From Ettlia oleoabundans (lineage: Eukaryota; Chlorophyta; Chlorophyceae; Chlamydomonadales), in NCBI GenBank assembly GCA_019693395.1, contig JAAMXP010000857.1, forward strand, positions 1 to 29,627: DNA of 29,627 nucleotides, in the 5' to 3' direction. Shown one piece after another: positions 21,101-29,627 of the stretch (positions are counted from its first letter, which is position 1; each line of letters begins with the position of its first letter). Below the pieces are notes generated by a model. That model was not told the origin of the DNA and did not search any database. It saw only the letters and a list, made by a program, of their open reading frames with translations. The translations under genes and the position numbers were made by a program.

Positions 21101-23093
21101 GAAAGGGGCAGACACGCACAGGAGCAGGTTAATCATGTTGAATGACGGGGATGTCACTGCTAACCACAACTGCAAGGCAGCGGCTGTCCCTTTTTTTCTT
21201 TACATATGCAGGAGATGGCATGCGTTAGGGGCAGCATGAAACCCACACTTTGGCCAACCTACCCACCCACCCACCCACCCACCTTCAGGCGCATGATGAA
21301 GCCAACGCTAGAGTCAACCTCCATTGACCCTTGCACTGTGAAGTCGTCACCAGCATCAAGAAGAGGAACTAACTCAGTGGAGACAGCCTCAGTGGTGGGG
21401 CGGTCGTCACACAGGTCGCCCACGCAGGGGAAGGGGGCGCTGGGGTCCTGCTCGCTGCTGGTCTGGAAAGGAAAGGTATCAGAGGAGTAGAGGAAGGCGG
21501 TGTCAAGCTGCAGCACGTAGCCGGTACCTGCAGGCAGGAGGGATGCGGATGGACCATTGTATGGACCAGCAAGATGGATTGAGAAAGGCTGTGTGAAGTC
21601 TTCCAACCGGATTTGCAGTGAGCAGATGTTGGTGCTGTTAAATTTTCGTGGTGCATGTCAGATGCAGCAATTGCAGCACCCACCTGACTTGTCCAAGATG
21701 CAGATCCTGTTCCAAATTGAAGGAAGGCTTGAAAGCTTTGTGCCAGAGGAATCTGAGAGCTTGACAAAGTTGATCTGCCGCATCCACGGTGTGCAGGGCG
21801 GTGCAGGGAACAACAGTCAAAGCACACGGAACACCAGTGCCGCAGTGAAAGTCATTAGCCAGCATAGCAACTGCCTCAACATTCAGGACATGCAGGTGTG
21901 GGACTTAACCTTCAAAGCAACCACACGCAGAGCTCACCTGTACATGGTACCAGCCATCTGCATGCAGCCGGAGGAAGATGGGTAAGCCAGAGCAGTCAGC
22001 ACCATCGCTGGTGGTAGGGTTCTCAAGCAGCCCAAGCTTCCGCCAGGTGTAACACGCAGCCACCACTGCAGTCAGTGCAAAGCAGCAGCCCAGCATGTTT
22101 TGGCTTGCTGCCCAGCACCCACCATCGGTGGGTCCCGCAAGCACACGTGCGTCGCCACGGCCCGCAGTGTCCAGCGTCAGCATGCGCGACTGGCGACGGT
22201 TGATGGTGTCCTCCAGGTAGATGGCACCCCTGGACAGCACAGAGCCCTTAATCCAGGCATCCAGCACGCTGCAGAGCAGTAGCATGACCGGGTCAGGGCT
22301 GCCACATGGGGGTAGTCATGCCGTATGCACATCAAATGTTGCATGGCGCAGAGGCATGTGCCTGTTTCCCTTTAGAACGAGGCCACCATGCAGCAGCCAA
22401 CTGCCAGCTAACCACTCCGCAGCACCCAACTGCCTGTCGCCAAACACCAACCTAATGTTGCTGCTGCCAGCACCCAACTGCCGATGGCCACCGCCCAGCA
22501 CCCACCTGGCCTGGCCACTGCACGCAGCACCCACCTGAGACCGGTGAAGGGTGAGGTGCTCTCAAAGATGACGTTGCCCCAGGGGACAATTTGGGCGAAT
22601 ACGGAGGTAGTCGAGCCGTTGCGACGACGGCGCCTGTCGGCAAACACGCAATCTTGGCACCTGCACCAGGGCGTGGGTCAGCAGCGAAATCTAGAGGTCA
22701 GAAGGGCTGGCGCAGTTAAGCCAGTTGCGCCGAACAGGAGAGAGTGGTGGCCACTCTAGTGCTCAGTCAATAGCCAAATGGAGGAGGTGTTGGGCGTGAA
22801 GCGGGCAGTCGGGTGTGAGCGTGCGGGCACCACTGGCGGCATGCGGGCCGCACCCATAGCCACCCCACTTCCACCCGTCGCCCAGGCCGGTGCCAACAGT
22901 AATCAGGGAGAGCAAGGAGCCGTCCTGCAGGCATCACGGACGGTTGAGGCGGTCAGCGCCGGGTTTGCGACACACGAAGCCTGTCGAGGGAGCCTGGCCT
23001 CACCACCGTGGCGGTCAGAGCTTCTCCCGCTGCGGCAGCACAGACGAGGAGGCTGGCGAAGGCGAGGAAGCCGAGGCCGACTCGGCGGATCAT
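18119..23093 (-). CDS. Secreted subtilase (peptidase S8, proteinase K-like) with large N-terminal region, about 817-830 aa, 17 exons
   Basis: Exons, 5' to 3': 23093-23004, 22924-22875, 22660-22535, 22268-22123, 22065-21938, 21774-21684 (or 21680), 21599 (or 21634)-21283, 21085-20915, 20803-20735, 20594-20518, 20213-20109, 19937-19718, 19554-19428, 19279-19118, 18974-18778, 18581-18450, 18364-18119. A signal peptide opens the protein ([20 protein letters not shown]). The catalytic triad is complete: Asp452 in VYVLDTGLR, His532 in GHGTHVAGT and Ser688 in MSGTSMAAP, with oxyanion Asn622 in [18 protein letters not shown] marks the start of the mature peptidase near residue 419. Before it lie about 395 residues: an Arg-rich stretch (DRRRRRNGS), Cys-containing segments I do not recognise, and a likely inhibitor-type prosegment ([15 protein letters not shown]). 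The tail after FLQ is Pro/Ser/Thr-rich, as in algal wall or extracellular proteins. Likely exported serine protease; substrate unknown. Confidence 0.93.
21261..21283. repeat. ACCC tetranucleotide repeat at a splice donor
   Basis: ACCC units run up to the exon 7 donor of the subtilase gene. On the coding strand this reads GTGGGTGGGTGGG, so the repeat itself supplies the donor and several alternative GT sites four bases apart. Confidence 0.8.
22418..22535. repeat. Minisatellite-like CAGTTGGGTGCTG repeats in a subtilase intron
   Basis: The intron after exon 3 contains copies of a 13-15 nt unit (on the coding strand CAGTTGGGTGCTGG, CAGTTGGGTGCTGCGG and a diverged CAGTTGGCTGCTGC), spaced about 48 bases apart, next to a further GGTGGGTGCTG at the donor. 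The unit resembles the donor sequence itself. Confidence 0.6.
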
Positions 23094-23702
23094 CGCGGGG
23101 CTTGATCGCCGTGCAGGATTTTTTTTCGAGGACAGGAAGTGGTGAGAGGACGCTCGATGCTCTGAAACCAGAAGAATTAAAGCTGGGTGAAGTGTGGACG
23201 GGCTGACATGTGGATGTATTGCCACCTGGATTTTGTCCCATGCGCCGCACAGCTGCTCAGCTTTCAGCAGCTCAACAGCTGTTCCATTTGCAGGGGTTGG
23301 ATAGAATGCTCTAGTGCTGTCTAGCATATATTGATGTCAGGCTATCTGTGGTCTGACTGCTTTTCAACCAGCAGTTAGGTGCCAAACAGCAGTAGGCAGT
23401 AGGCCGTACAGCAGTAGGCATGTGCTCACAAAGCATCGTTCACTCACCAGCAAAGGCGCTTCGGGAGCACCATGGCCTCCCACATAGCTTGGTGCATTCA
23501 GCTCTGGGCCTGAAATTGTGGTGCAGCAGTTCGATCCATCACGGCCAGCAGTATTGGCCGTTGCACAATACCCAGAGACACTACTTGGTGTGCTTGTTGA
23601 TCTGGCCCCTGGCGTGCGACCCCTACTGTTGCATCTTTCCTTACAGGTGGCACATGAATCCACATGATCCCAGCAGAGGCATGAACAACAGGTGTATGGT
23701 AA
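23094..23702. other. Intergenic: SAC3-family 3' region and subtilase promoter
   Basis: About 600 bases between two minus-strand genes. No exon supported; short open frames here lack good splice sites. It includes the SAC3-family TGTAA at 23641 and an imperfect repeat of ACAGCAGTAGGC near 23388-23420. Confidence 0.5.
23641..23645 (-). terminator. TGTAA poly(A) signal, SAC3-family gene
   Basis: Minus-strand TGTAA 58 bases after the stop codon of the SAC3-family gene; close and well placed. Confidence 0.5.
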
Positions 23703-25318
23703 TCACCCCTTGAAAACCAGGTCTGCTGCAAACGGCTGCTCCTCCTGTTGCAGCCCGCCCAGTGCGCGCTGCGCCGCTAGGTGTCCCCTGCAGCAGCAGC
23801 GCGCACCCACATGTTGCCCTAAGCCCTGTCTGCCACTTGCACCACAATCTATTCCTTAAGCAAACCCACAACACTAGCGCACAACCTGCCCCCAACAGAC
23901 GCACCTATCAGCCAACAGTTTGAGGCAGGCCATCAGCTGACGCTCCCCGCCTGGCAGCTGCAGCATGCGACAGACCGCCACCACGGCAATGTTGCGGTAG
24001 GCTGCCGCCAGCGCCACCAGTGCCTGCTCGCGTGCACGCTGTGCCACCGCGCCGCTCACCAGCTGTACAAGTAGCGGCGCCTGGCCTCTCAGCCGAAACA
24101 GCGACACGAAATCGCCAGCGCCCAGCGCTGACAGCAGGCGTAGCGCAGCCTGCACCTCTCCAGTCCCCAACAACCGCTGAGGCAGCCGCCGCAGTGTGGT
24201 CAACGTATCAAGGCGGTCTGTTGTCTGCTGCTGGACACATGCAAAGTAGAGCGTAAGGGCCGCCGCCACCTCGGGCCATCGCCGAAAATGCGGCTGTTGA
24301 AGCGCAACAGCCACAGCATTGCTGTCCAGTTCAGCAGCCGGGCCGCTCATCAGGCCTGCCTGTCCCTGGTCCTCTCCAGCCCCGAACCCGGGTGTGGGGG
24401 CCATGCAGGCGTCAGCCTTCGCTCCCACTGCTGTTGCTGCTGCTGCAGATGGTCCTGGAGATTGGCAGGCAGGCTGGATTGAAGCCGTACTTTGTCCCTG
24501 CCGCGGATCATGCAAACCCTGCTGCTGCTGCTGCTCCTGGGCTGCCAGGACTGGGTAGATTGCATGCGCCAGCTGCTGCAGCGCTTTCAACGCTTCAGGC
24601 CAATCTTGAGCACGTGAGCACACATCGGCAGCGCACTCGTACACCTGTGGGGAAAAGGGTGGTGGGGGAGGGGGGCGAAAGCAGGCGTGAGGAAGGCACC
24701 TCAGCATCCACGTATAAATATCTGCGATTGCCAGGGTTGCACGTGGGTACAGAGTGTTGCTTCAGTCTGCCAAGCCTTTCAGGGGCTTCATCAGGCGAAA
24801 GCCGGCCCCGCTTGAGCTGCTTGAGCTCAAGGCGGGCAACGAGGGTGGTTCACAGGCGACGCACCTCTCGGGTGAAGTGGGACAGCTCCCGCAGCGATGT
24901 GAGCGTCTCACGCAGGGCGCGGCAGCGAGGCACCAACTCTCTCCAGGCGTCCACTGCAGGGCAGCCAGGTGAGGAGAGGTGTGGCTGGGCGACAGGCAGC
25001 TAGTCGCTTGCCTAGCTGTGCCACCGCTGGGATCGCATGCTGCACCACAAACGTGGTGGCTTTTGGCATTGTCTCCCACCTGAGCTTGTGCTTGGTTCCT
25101 CCAGGCACGCCTGCTGCTCCAGGGAAAGCTCCAGAACACGCTGCTGCAACCGCGAAAATGCGGCGTGGCAGGCGGCAAGGTCGCCAACCAGCAGCGTCGG
25201 GCGGGGTGGCGCCGCTCTGCGTGCAGCAAGTAACAGCTAAGGAACAGCATAGTGATCAAGACTGAGCAGAGGTTTCAAACTAAACGCAACAAAGCGCGCC
25301 GCTCCCGCTGCCCGACAT
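23703..25318 (-). CDS. SAC3/GANP-family (SAC3D1-like) PCI-type protein, about 367 aa, five exons
   Basis: Exons, 5' to 3': 25318-25286, 25236-25080, 24953-24865, 24644-23905, 23787-23703; phases agree. The order of features matches SAC3/GANP proteins: RELSHFTREVYECAADVC (entry helix of the helical domain), DWPEALKALQQLAHAIYP, then after a Gln/Ala/Gly insert VAAALTLYFACVQQQ, DTLTTLRRLPQRLLG, ALRLLSALGAGDFVSLFRL and AVVAVCRMLQL. Such proteins act in mRNA export (TREX-2), centrosome or proteasome-lid-like complexes through a winged-helix PCI fold; the short length points to the SAC3D1/LENG8 side rather than full Sac3. The insert between the helices is about 95 residues of low complexity. The first exon (MSGSGSGALCC) is the weakest part, since its 49-nt intron has a GTTTAG donor; the acceptor TTCCTTAG is good. 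Family call is inference from memory of motifs. Confidence 0.72.
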
Positions 25319-25530
25319 CCCGCAGTGGCTTTTGACAGACCTGCCATTAATGCGGGACTGCATGTTTCCTTTGTAACTTTGCCACAGGAGATTGAGACCT
25401 ACATAGGCAGGCCCGCAGGCAGACAGTCACAGAGCGAGCCCCAGCTGCTGGGCGTGCTATGAAGCTTTGGACCCTCGCATTGGAAACCTCGCCAGTCCAT
25501 CCGGCCAACAACCCGGCATCCAAGCACACT
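25319..25530. promoter_or_regulatory. Short bidirectional promoter region
   Basis: The SAC3-family gene (minus, ATG at 25318) and methionine sulfoxide reductase A (plus, ATG at 25531 or upstream at 25459) start head-to-head with only 140-212 bases between their start codons, so they must share or overlap promoters. No TATA-like box is evident. Confidence 0.65.
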
Positions 25531-28176
25531 ATGATCATGACTACCACAGCTGCAGCCGGCTGCGTCCGGTGCTTTGCTGCTGCCACTACCAGAAGCGTGG
25601 CTGCCTCCAGCAGGAGCGTGGTTTCTCGGCCTGTGCGCGCCGTGCCTACCCGTAGCATGTTTAGCTGGTTTGGATCCAAAGACAAGAAGGAGGTGGGTTG
25701 GGTGGCAAGCGGCAGGCAGGAGCGGCGGCGCCGTAGCACCTCCATGGATGTTGCAGCACCTTCTAGTGCCCTGCTGCATGAAGCAAGCTCTGCTGATACG
25801 CATGGCATTCAGTGATTTGAAACATTGTAACTGCTTCTGCCAAGAAATGTCTGTTATTGGGCCCTGGCATGTCACTGGTGCACTTGCATTGTCCCAATCA
25901 ACCACCTGCGGTGGGTGGCGCCACTGACTCTCTGCCGCCGTGGCTGCTGCTGCTGCTGCTGTGGTTGCTGCTGCTGCCGCAGGGCAAGAACGACGAGGTG
26001 CTAAAGTTTGCACGTGCAGCCAAGCGGGGATGCGAGCTGGCGCCAGCAAACCCGCCAGAGGGGCTAGAGATTGCCACAGTGGCGGGGGGCTGCTTCTGGG
26101 GTGAGCGTGCTTGGCAGCTTGCTTATGTTCTTGCTGGTCTATGACTCGATTACCTGTATTCAGCGAACCAGGCTCTTGGCATGGTTGCCCTGATGCACCA
26201 TGCACACTGTGCCAGTCCAAGTCCTCTTTCATCCCCACCTCAGTGGCATGTGCTTTTGACGAAAATGGGCCTGTACCCATGCTAGAACCAACTACGATCA
26301 CTTGCAAAGGCGCACTCTGTCGGGGCACTCTCCCAGCAGGACGCGAGTCATGCTTCAGCCAATGCCTTCCTCATGCCGTGCCACCATGCGCCAAACCATG
26401 CCCATGCCAATACCTTTGCCCACTCAAATGCCATGCAAAGCAGGCCTTGAGCTTGCCTACCAGCGTTTGCCGGGGGTGGTGAAAACCAGCGTAGGCTACA
26501 CAGCGGGCCAAGTGCCCAACCCCACTTATGAGGAGGTGTGCAGCGGACGCACCGGGCACACAGAGGCGGTGCAGGTACGTGGGGGCTGGCAGCGTGCCTC
26601 TGGTGCTGCTGTAAGCCTGTTGGCTGCTGCGCTGGGTTTGCATTCAAGCAAGGCACTTACCTGCTGGGTTCAACTTTCGCTCATTGGCTGCTCCCACCTG
26701 GTGCATTCAGGATGCCGTAGGTTCGTCCCCTTTACTGATTTTCCCACCCCCTACTTCCCATTTACCCGGTCATCCGTACCGCTCCGTTGTCTTGCAGATG
26801 TACTACAACCCTGCCGAGTGCACCTTTGAGCGCATCCTAGACGAGTTTTTCGACGTGAGTATCTTTTCTCCTCGCCAGACCACAAGCTGGTCCTTGCTTT
26901 TCAGGAGTTTGTTGCCTGTACCCTGTTCACACGGTCACTCCTTCAATCCTCCAGTCAATTGCCACCGTTCCCAAGCTAGCCTGGCTTTCCAACTTCCGCT
27001 TTGATTCCGTTCCTTCTCCCTGGCCCATACTCTGCAGAAAGTTGACCCCACCACCCTCAACCGCCAGGGCAACGACGTGGGCACCCAGTACCGCTCAGTC
27101 ATCTTCTACCACAATGAGCAGCAGAAAAAAGCTGCCGAGAAGGTGTGTGAAGCGGCAGTGCTTTGTACCTGGGTACAGTGGTTGATGCATGTTGGATGGC
27201 TGGCAGTTTGTGGTTGTAGCGTGATAGACTGATATGGTCCTGTTTGCTGACAGGTATCCCTCATCAACTGAATCATGAGGCTCAGCGCGGCAGCAACCGC
27301 CTAGCATCCTGCCCCTCTTTTTCTTCACCCCCTGCCCTTTGTGTAACCAACACGGTGCCTGCAATTCCGCCCTCCCATCAACACCGCTCGCCGTGCCTGC
27401 GGTGCTCATGTCCACCTTGTAGGCTGTGGCAGCCGTGGATGAGAAGCTGTCTCAGGGTGTGTTCCGCCTGCCGGGCAAGAAGGTGGTCACCACTATCGAG
27501 CCCGCCACTGACTACTACATTGCCGAGGTGGGTGGCTCCTTTCTGCACGTGCGCCCAGTTTTTTAGGGATGGGCGTAAGCTGCGGTGGGGGCCACTACAA
27601 TGTGGTGCAGGGTGGAAAGTGTTGGGTGTATTGAACTCAACAAGGAGCCGAGGATGGGTGTTGGCCATGCCTGTGCGTGCTTGGGCGCTTGCGAGGTGAG
27701 AGGGAGGAGTTGCTTGCAGAGGGACATCGGTCGGGAAGGAGGACCCTGGCTGGAAGTGGGCAGCCTTGGGGGCCCTGCCCGCCTCAGGCAACGACCCACC
27801 ACACACCATCATGCACCCCACCCGTCCGCCATGACCCACTGTAACCTGACCCATACCCCCCCTGGTACTGCAGGCCTACCACCAGCAGTACCTGAGCCGC
27901 GGCGGCCGCTTTAATCGGCCGCAGTCCGCGGAAAAGGGCTGCAAGGACAAGATTCGCTGCTGTGAGTGAACCTGCTGTGCTTATAGTACCTTGTAAGGTT
28001 TGCCTGCCTTGCTTCTTCCGTGCCATCCTCCCGTGGGAAAGGGTGGGGTAAATGACAGTGATTTATGAGGGAGCAAGGCCAGCAGCAGCGGTATGCGTGT
28101 ATCCGATTTAGCTCAACAAGTACAGGCGTCTGAGAACTGCCACATCATGTCTGCGCCTGTCAATGCAGATGGCTGA
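25531..28176 (+). CDS. msrA: Peptide-methionine (S)-S-oxide reductase A, probably organelle-targeted, 257 aa, eight exons
   Basis: Reduces methionine-S-sulfoxide in proteins using thioredoxin. Exons 25531-25692, 25983-26100, 26444-26574, 26798-26854, 27038-27142, 27423-27527, 27874-27961 and 28169-28176; all phases fit. The catalytic Cys91 sits in [17 protein letters not shown], followed by [24 protein letters not shown]-type GHTEAVQ, and [14 protein letters not shown], the standard MsrA core. Recycling cysteines are in [10 protein letters not shown] (Cys249, Cys255). The last exon is only 8 nt and supplies the final Tyr-Gly and TGA; reading through would give CE and a stop at 27967. Residues 1-54 ([20 protein letters not shown], then Ser/Arg/Val-rich) look like a plastid or mitochondrial transit peptide. 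An in-frame ATG at 25459 would add 24 residues lacking that character, and another at 25537 removes two. Confidence 0.95.
28169..28176 (+). other. msrA: 8-nt terminal coding exon of msrA
   Basis: Follows acceptor GTCAATGCAG; together with the last base of exon 7 it encodes Tyr-Gly-stop. The upstream donor is the consensus GTGAGT at 27962. The resulting [10 protein letters not shown] end is the conserved MsrA C-terminus. Confidence 0.85.
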
Positions 28177-28684
28177 GCGACAACTACGCCACATGGTAGC
28201 ACAACACAAAATGCGCCCCCTGCTGGTGGTCTGCGCATCTCCCTGCCATTTCATTTCATGTATGTGTCCTGCTGCCCGATGTTGATCAAATCGAACCCAA
28301 CCCATCTCAAGCAATGTCCTGCTGGCAACTTTCAATACAACACAACCCAAAAGCAACCAGGGAGGCCAGATCTAGCCTAAGCGAATATTCCCATGGGTTG
28401 CTACTGTATCACTAGCCAAGGGCCGAGTTTCAGATGTTTCAGATTTACTGTAGGGTTGAGGTAAAAATGGTACAGAGAAGGGTGAGGCTGCGAAATGTTA
28501 CTGCCGCCTCTGGTATGCATAGGGGTGTGCATAACTGCACCACGACCGCCAGCAGGCAAGGTCAGGTTAGCACGGAAAGCTGACCCATCATGAACACGTG
28601 CTACTGACCAACGCTGCTGCTAGTGCTGCTGCAGCTGGTGCTGTCGTGCTAGTGCCTTGCTGCATGGGCCCCATGCCTTGTCGC
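28177..28684. other. Convergent intergenic region between msrA and RPN1
   Basis: About 500 bases between facing stop codons, expected to hold both 3' untranslated regions. No exon supported and no TGTAA on either strand, so termination must use other signals. Confidence 0.5.
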
Positions 28685-29610
28685 TTACTCGTGCATCTCC
28701 ACCTGCACAGCAGTGGAGCAAGAGAGGAGTTAAAAAACTTGGGAAAGGAGTGTCAGTGCAAGGATTGGTACAGGCGACTAGTAATTGAGATGGGCAGGGA
28801 CTGTGCTCAGCAAACCGTGGTGGCCAATGACTAGCTGTGCTGTGAAGCGGGGCTGGGGAGCTGGGTGCAACAACCAGCTCCGAAAGTTCTTGTCCAGCAT
28901 TGTCCCGCAGACCAGCAAGCATGCCGGTTGTTCAAAGCAGGCAGGCATCCCAGGTTTTGAAAGCCAAGTCAGGCTTGGCACCCTGCCAGCCAGCTGTCAC
29001 TCTGCAGTGGTGTGGCCAGGCCAGGTCGCAGTTGTCGTCCCACTCACATAGTCTGGGTTTTCTCTGAGGATCACCACGCCCTCCAGTGTGCTGCTGGCTG
29101 CAATATGGACGCACCAAAGAGCAAACCAGTGAGGTCAACAGGCGCTTGTATGTACGTACAGTTGGGGGGTCAGGTGAGGGTGAAAGGCTTCGGGCATTGC
29201 CACAGTTACGGCCGTCTGTGTCCTAAAATTCCTTGTGGTACTGCACTCCTGCACTGAGCCGCCTTTGGCACCGTCTGTACCACGCACCCACCTGGTATGT
29301 ACTTCTCTGTGCCAAGCTCCGCACGCTCTCCCACCGACAGCAGCACGGGGGTGGTGTGGGTCTGGAAGCCGGTGATGGTCTTGGGCCGACCAGCCTGCAT
29401 GCACAGTAACGCCGCAGCGTAGCACAGCTCAGCATGAGCATAGCATGAGCAAAACAACATGGCAGGGGCCACCACAGCACAAAACAGAGCAGGGTGGTCA
29501 GCCGGTTGCATGTACCGGTTAGCAGCAGAGATGCCCGCTCACCTGCGCCACAGTGTCCACAGCCTGTCCCACCCGCACCGGCGCCGCAACCATTGCACCC
29601 TCTTCGTCAA
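28685..29610 (-). CDS. RPN1: 26S proteasome non-ATPase regulatory subunit RPN1 (PSMD2), C-terminal part only
   Basis: RPN1 is the largest base subunit of the 19S proteasome particle and docks ubiquitin-receptor proteins. Only the last four exons lie in the window: 29610-29543, 29394-29292, 29097-29048 and 28702-28685, joined in phase. They encode [17 protein letters not shown], then [51 protein letters not shown] and VEMHE with TAA. The block [18 protein letters not shown] is the diagnostic C-terminal sequence of RPN1. The final 18-nt exon follows a strong pyrimidine-rich tract ending GTGCAG; reading through the previous donor would instead add an unrelated tail. The gene continues beyond the right edge, where the window ends in a G run just upstream of an acceptor. 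Confidence 0.94.
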
Positions 29611-29627
29611 CTGCAGACGGGGGGGGG

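Noticed and set aside
23364..23663. Minus-strand open frame between the SAC3-family and subtilase genes
   Set aside because: It follows the natural SAC3-family stop and TGTAA signal, contains short repeats and matches no family.
25459..25530. Upstream in-frame ATG as the msrA start
   Set aside because: The added 24 residues lack transit-peptide character, whereas the sequence from 25531 looks like one; kept only as a possible alternative start.
25399..26328. A 309-codon open frame on the minus strand opposite msrA
   Set aside because: It lies antisense to well-supported msrA exons and their introns, has no recognisable domain and no matching splice context; GC-rich coding DNA often opens the opposite strand.

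Overview
This window is nuclear DNA of a eukaryote, most likely a chlorophyte green alga and plausibly one of the Chlorophyceae. The genes are split into many short exons (50-300 nt). Donors are mostly GTGAGY or GTGGGT, acceptors are C-rich tracts ending TGCAG, and coding DNA is GC-rich with Ala/Gln runs. TGTAA, the usual green-algal poly(A) signal, lies downstream of several stop codons. No prokaryotic operons, tRNAs, rRNAs, CRISPR arrays or intact transposons were seen. Both ends are low-complexity (CA repeat on the left, G run on the right), so the window is probably a whole assembly contig. Gene models were built by eye from splice sites, reading-frame phase and family conservation.

Plus-strand block, 1-9.57 kb: three genes. 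The first is a putative multi-pass membrane protein ending in a C3HC4 RING finger (about 36-4527, probably truncated at the left edge). The second is a compact three-exon membrane protein (5031-6282) that shares a weak motif with the first. The third is a long glutamine/histidine-rich protein of unknown function (about 6740-9565), with one or two reading-frame breaks near its start.

Minus-strand block, 9.85-25.3 kb: four genes read right to left. They are a SAC3/GANP-family PCI-like protein (25318-23703), a secreted subtilase with a large N-terminal region (23093-18119), a 528-aa protein with a C-terminal MYND zinc finger (17121-14477), and a complete 15-exon mitochondrial pyruvate dehydrogenase E1-alpha (13958-9849). 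The last uses two consecutive GC-AG introns.

Right end: peptide methionine sulfoxide reductase A (25531-28176, plus) starts head-to-head with the SAC3-family gene and ends in an 8-nt coding exon. It converges on the 3' end of the 26S proteasome subunit RPN1 (29610-28685, minus, truncated by the window).

The genes do not form one pathway. They cover ordinary functions: pyruvate oxidation, protein repair, protein turnover (RING ligase, subtilase, proteasome) and mRNA-export/PCI-type functions. The most notable signals are structural: consecutive GC-AG introns, an 8-nt terminal exon, very short candidate introns of about 32-53 nt, a shared GTGGGTGCTG donor sequence, and two lineage-specific membrane proteins. 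I found no convincing new multi-gene system.
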